24,144 bases of DNA from JABWBJ01 sp036507855 (GTDB lineage: Bacteria > Gemmatimonadota > Gemmatimonadetes > Gemmatimonadales > Gemmatimonadaceae), in assembly GCA_036507855.1 (NCBI GenBank), contig DATCIJ010000125.1, positions 1-24,144 of the forward strand, read 5' to 3'. The notes beneath the pieces were generated by a model. That model saw only the letters and a program-made list of their open reading frames with translations. It was not told the DNA's origin and ran no database searches. The position numbers were made by a program, and so were the translations under genes. Shown here in pieces: positions 21,863-24,144 of the stretch. How positions within the stretch are numbered: the first letter of the stretch is position 1; every line of letters starts with the position of its first letter.

Positions 21863-22614
21863 GGTCGCAACTCGTGCAGGAGAATGCCGGTGGCGACAGC
21901 GACGTTCAGCGATTCCACGATGCTTGCGATCGGCAGCGAGACCACGCGCTCGGCCGCGGCGCGGACAGGGGCCGAAAGCCCGCCGCCCTCGTTCCCCACG
22001 GCCAGCGCCAGCCGCGCCGGCGCGTGATCCGGAACGGGTTCGCCGCCGGCGTCGGCGGCCCAGAGCGGGATCGACGTCCGTCGCAGGAAGGACTCGACGT
22101 CCTCCCAGGAGGCGTGGAATGCCGGGTGATGAAAGTGGGCGCCCATTGCGCTACGGACGACTTTGGCGTTCCACACGTCAACGGTGCCGGGGAGCGCGAT
22201 GGTGGCGCTGGCCCCCAGCGCGGCGGCCGTCCGGATGATGGTGCCGACGTTTCCGGGATCCTGCACCGCATCCAGGAGCAGAATCCGGATCGGGCTCGTG
22301 GTGGCGAGTGCTTCGAGCGTTCGCACTGGCGTTCGCGCGATCGCGATGATGCCCTGCGGCGATTCCGTCTCGGCCGCGCTCCGGAACTCCTTCTCGTCAA
22401 CCTCCGCGACCTCCAGCCCGCGCGACCGCGCCGCCTCGACCAGCGCGACGCCGCGCGGTGAGTCGATCAGTTTTGGCGCGACCAGAAGACCAGTGATGGC
22501 AAGAGGTGACCGAAGCAATTCCTCCACCGCGCGGATTCCTTCCACGACAAACACTCCCTCGCGTTCGCGCGCCTTTCGGCGGCGGAGGTCACGGGCGAGG
22601 CTTAGCAGACGCAC
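21859..22614 (-). CDS. SpoU/TrmH-family RNA 2'-O-methyltransferase
   Basis: SPOUT methyltransferase that methylates ribose 2'-OH in tRNA or rRNA. About 251 residues. The N-terminal substrate-binding part starts LARDLRRRKAREREGVFVVEGIRAVEELL, as in RlmB-like proteins. The three SpoU motifs are visible: LLLDAVQDPGNVGTIIRTA, LALAVGNEGGGLS and VSLPIASIVESLNVAVATG. The start is uncertain. GTG at 22614 gives a family-like N-terminus, while a TTG at 22656 would add the array peptide LISHLPSPISHP. Neither has a ribosome site. The target base cannot be read from sequence. It follows pnp and is coupled to the prepilin peptidase gene. Confidence 0.9.
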   Translation of the reverse strand: MRLLSLARDLRRRKAREREGVFVVEGIRAVEELLRSPLAITGLLVAPKLIDSPRGVALVEAARSRGLEVAEVDEKEFRSAAETESPQGIIAIARTPVRTLEALATTSPIRILLLDAVQDPGNVGTIIRTAAALGASATIALPGTVDVWNAKVVRSAMGAHFHHPAFHASWEDVESFLRRTSIPLWAADAGGEPVPDHAPARLALAVGNEGGGLSAPVRAAAERVVSLPIASIVESLNVAVATGILLHELRP

Positions 22615-22619
22615 CGGAT

Positions 22620-22647
22620 GGGAGATGGGAGATGGGAGATGGGAGAT
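22620..22647. repeat. GGGAGAT heptamer array 3, upstream of the TrmH-type gene
   Basis: Four exact GGGAGAT units on the plus strand with G3 tracts at 22620, 22627, 22634 and 22641, separated by AGAT. This is a canonical G-quadruplex pattern. It fills much of the 59-bp gap between the pnp stop and the GTG at 22614. The G-rich strand is the template for the minus-strand genes. Confidence 0.9.
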
Positions 22648-22673
22648 AAGCTGCAACCGACGATCGAATCGGA

Positions 22674-23504
22674 TTACAGCCGCTTTACGAATTCGATCGC
22701 CACTTCCTCGAACTTGTCACCCGCCGACTTCATGACCTCCAGCACTTCCACGTGGGAAATGGGCCGCCCGCTCAATCCCGCTCCCAGATTCGTTATGCAG
22801 CTCATGCCGGCGACTCGCATGCCGATCGCGCGCGCGACGATCACCTCATGCACAGTCGACATTCCCACGGCGTCGGCGCCGAGTTTCTCGAGCATACGCA
22901 CTTCGGCGGGGGTCTCGTAGCTCGGGCCGCTGAGGCCAAAGTACACGCCTTCGGTCACCGGAACGCCGGCCGCCGCGGCGCTTTCGGCGAGGAGCGCTCG
23001 CAGCGCGGGGTCCCATGGGTCGGACATGTCCGGAAACCGCTCGTCGCCGGGCACCACGGGCCCGGTAAGCGGGTTTCGCCATGTCAGGTTGACGTGGTCG
23101 CGGATGATCATCAGGTCACCCGGTTTCATCGTGCGACGGATTCCGCCGGCCGCATTCGACAACAGCAGCGTGGGCGCGCCCAGCGCATGAAGCACCCGGA
23201 CCGGGAACGCGGACACCGCGGCCGAATGGCCTTCATATACATGGAAGCGCCCGGCGAGTGCGACGACCGGGCGGCCGGCCAGCGTGCCAGCGATGAGCCG
23301 TCCCAGGTGACCGGGCACCGTGGGTTCGGCAAAGCCGGGGAGGTCCGAGTAGGGGATGAACCGCTGCTCCTCGATGCGCTTCGCCAGGCCGCCGAGTCCG
23401 GAGCCAAGCACGAGTCCCGCGACCGGTGACGCGACCGGGATGGCATCACGAATGCGCCGCGCGACGTCCGTTGCCGCTGGGAGCGGCTCCCGATCCGGTC
23501 CCAT
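22674..23504 (-). CDS. Purine-nucleoside phosphorylase, trimeric PNP type
   Basis: Splits inosine or guanosine with phosphate to the free base and ribose-1-phosphate (purine salvage, cytoplasm). 276 residues, normal for the trimeric (PunA/PNP) class. Visible: VLGSGLGGL near the N-terminus, the phosphate-binding GRFHVYEGHS, LLSNAAGGI, the GPSYETPAEVRMLEKLGADAVGMSTVHE purine/ribose site, and CITNLGAGLSG. ATG at 23504 (or GTG at 23507) overlaps the add stop, so the two purine enzymes are co-translated: Add makes inosine and PNP cleaves it. Confidence 0.95.
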   Translation of the reverse strand: MGPDREPLPAATDVARRIRDAIPVASPVAGLVLGSGLGGLAKRIEEQRFIPYSDLPGFAEPTVPGHLGRLIAGTLAGRPVVALAGRFHVYEGHSAAVSAFPVRVLHALGAPTLLLSNAAGGIRRTMKPGDLMIIRDHVNLTWRNPLTGPVVPGDERFPDMSDPWDPALRALLAESAAAAGVPVTEGVYFGLSGPSYETPAEVRMLEKLGADAVGMSTVHEVIVARAIGMRVAGMSCITNLGAGLSGRPISHVEVLEVMKSAGDKFEEVAIEFVKRL

Positions 23505-24144
23505 CACGCGACCGGTCCGCGCAGCGCGTCAATGGCTTCCTGCGCGCGAGCGAGCAGCGCCTGTCGCTCATGCCACGGCAGAAACGCGCTCTCGAAGCCG
23601 TTCAGCGCCATGCGCGTCAGGTCATCGAAGCCAAGTCCGAGCGTCTGCGATGCGGCCTGGTACTCGTCGGTCAACGTCGTGCCGCTCATGAGCCGGTTGT
23701 CGGTGTTGAGCACCACGTTCAACCCGCGGCGCAGGAACTCCGGAAGCGGATGCGTCTCGAGCGAGGCGGCGGCACGGGTCTGGACATTACTCGTCAGGCA
23801 GACCTCGACGGCGATGCGCCGGTCGTTGACGAATTCGGTGAGTTCCACGTCATCGATGAGTCGTGTCCCGTGGCCTATGCGACTGGCGCAACAGGAATGC
23901 ACCGCGTCGCGCACGGATCCGGCCCCGGCCCCTTCACCGGCGTGGCACGTGCATGGGAGGTTATGCGCCCGCGCATAACCGAAAGCCTGCGCGTGCGCCG
24001 AAGCGGGATTCCCGAATTCGGCCCCGGCCAGGTCGAATCCCACGACCCCACGACCATGGAAATCCACCGCGAGCCGCGCCATCTCCAGCGAAGACGTGGG
24101 AGGCAACGTGCGGAGCGCGCAGATGAGCACGCGCGACACGATGC
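23504..24144 (-). CDS. add: Adenosine deaminase (5' partial)
   Basis: Deaminates adenosine to inosine with a catalytic zinc. The C-terminal 213 or so of about 340 residues are present; the start lies beyond the window. Visible active-site parts: VGFDLAGAE, the HAGEGAG motif with the catalytic Glu, RIGHGTRL, VEVCLTSNVQT and NTDNRLMSGTTLTDEY. NTDN instead of the mammalian NTDD is the form I associate with actinobacterial-type enzymes, so activity is likely intact. The N-terminal HxH metal motif is off-window. First visible gene of the add-pnp-trmH-like-prepilin peptidase-AAA+-metallopeptidase-DUF445 operon. Confidence 0.94.
   Translation of the reverse strand, partial: IVSRVLICALRTLPPTSSLEMARLAVDFHGRGVVGFDLAGAEFGNPASAHAQAFGYARAHNLPCTCHAGEGAGAGSVRDAVHSCCASRIGHGTRLIDDVELTEFVNDRRIAVEVCLTSNVQTRAAASLETHPLPEFLRRGLNVVLNTDNRLMSGTTLTDEYQAASQTLGLGFDDLTRMALNGFESAFLPWHERQALLARAQEAIDALRGPVA

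Noticed and set aside
23504..24144. NTDN in adenosine deaminase as a catalytic defect
   Set aside because: The zinc-binding Asp is kept, and I know the NTDN form from other bacterial adenosine deaminases.

Overview
The window is GC-rich (about two thirds G+C by eye) chromosomal DNA of a free-living, aerobic, Gram-negative-type bacterium. A TonB-dependent receptor, lipoproteins and a prepilin peptidase point to a diderm. The TrmD sequence style (GHYKDVDQR), the HmuY-type lipoprotein and the 6-bladed propeller protein resemble Gemmatimonadota or the wider Bacteroidota-related soil bacteria. Gemmatimonadota is my best guess, by inference only. I saw no tRNA, rRNA, CRISPR array or complete transposon.

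Layout. (1) Positions 1-680, plus strand: the 3' part of egtD (ergothioneine synthesis). (2) 750-5992, minus strand: the classic ffh-rpsP-rimM-trmD-rplS-rnhB translation/secretion cluster, followed by an SDR of the 2,4-dienoyl-CoA reductase type. (3) 6081-9962, minus strand: three coupled genes for a 7-helix membrane protein, a two-domain HmuY-like lipoprotein and a TonB-dependent receptor, probably an outer-membrane uptake locus. (4) 10252-12723, plus strand: lon. Its 3' end overlaps a convergent TPR lipoprotein/periplasmic gene. (5) 13857-16554: four small genes in alternating orientation (PqiA-like, DUF4399, 6-bladed propeller, SET methyltransferase). (6) 16555-17130: a gene-poor stretch with a 9-bp tandem repeat, a MITE-like inverted repeat and the remnant of a GxxExxY (PDDEXK) gene. 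(7) 17131-24144, minus strand: a tightly overlapping operon of add, pnp, a SpoU/TrmH methyltransferase, a prepilin peptidase, a truncated ClpA/B-like AAA+ protein, a lipoprotein metallopeptidase and a DUF445 protein.

The strongest unexplained signal is a set of short tandem arrays that all have a 7-bp period but different unit sequences. They lie in most gaps of the ribosomal cluster and upstream of lon and the TrmH-type gene. Several are built as a heptamer array followed by an array of its reverse complement, so the transcript would fold into a hairpin. Three arrays share the unit GGGAGAT, match the canonical four-tract G-quadruplex pattern, and always put the G-rich strand on the template strand next to a start codon. 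Where arrays run into reading frames they add non-homologous tails to housekeeping proteins (RnhB, TrmD and possibly SDR, Lon and TrmH). A second genome-level signal is an apparent excess of the motif CGTTAGG, which often appears as the rare Leu codon TTA followed by Gly.
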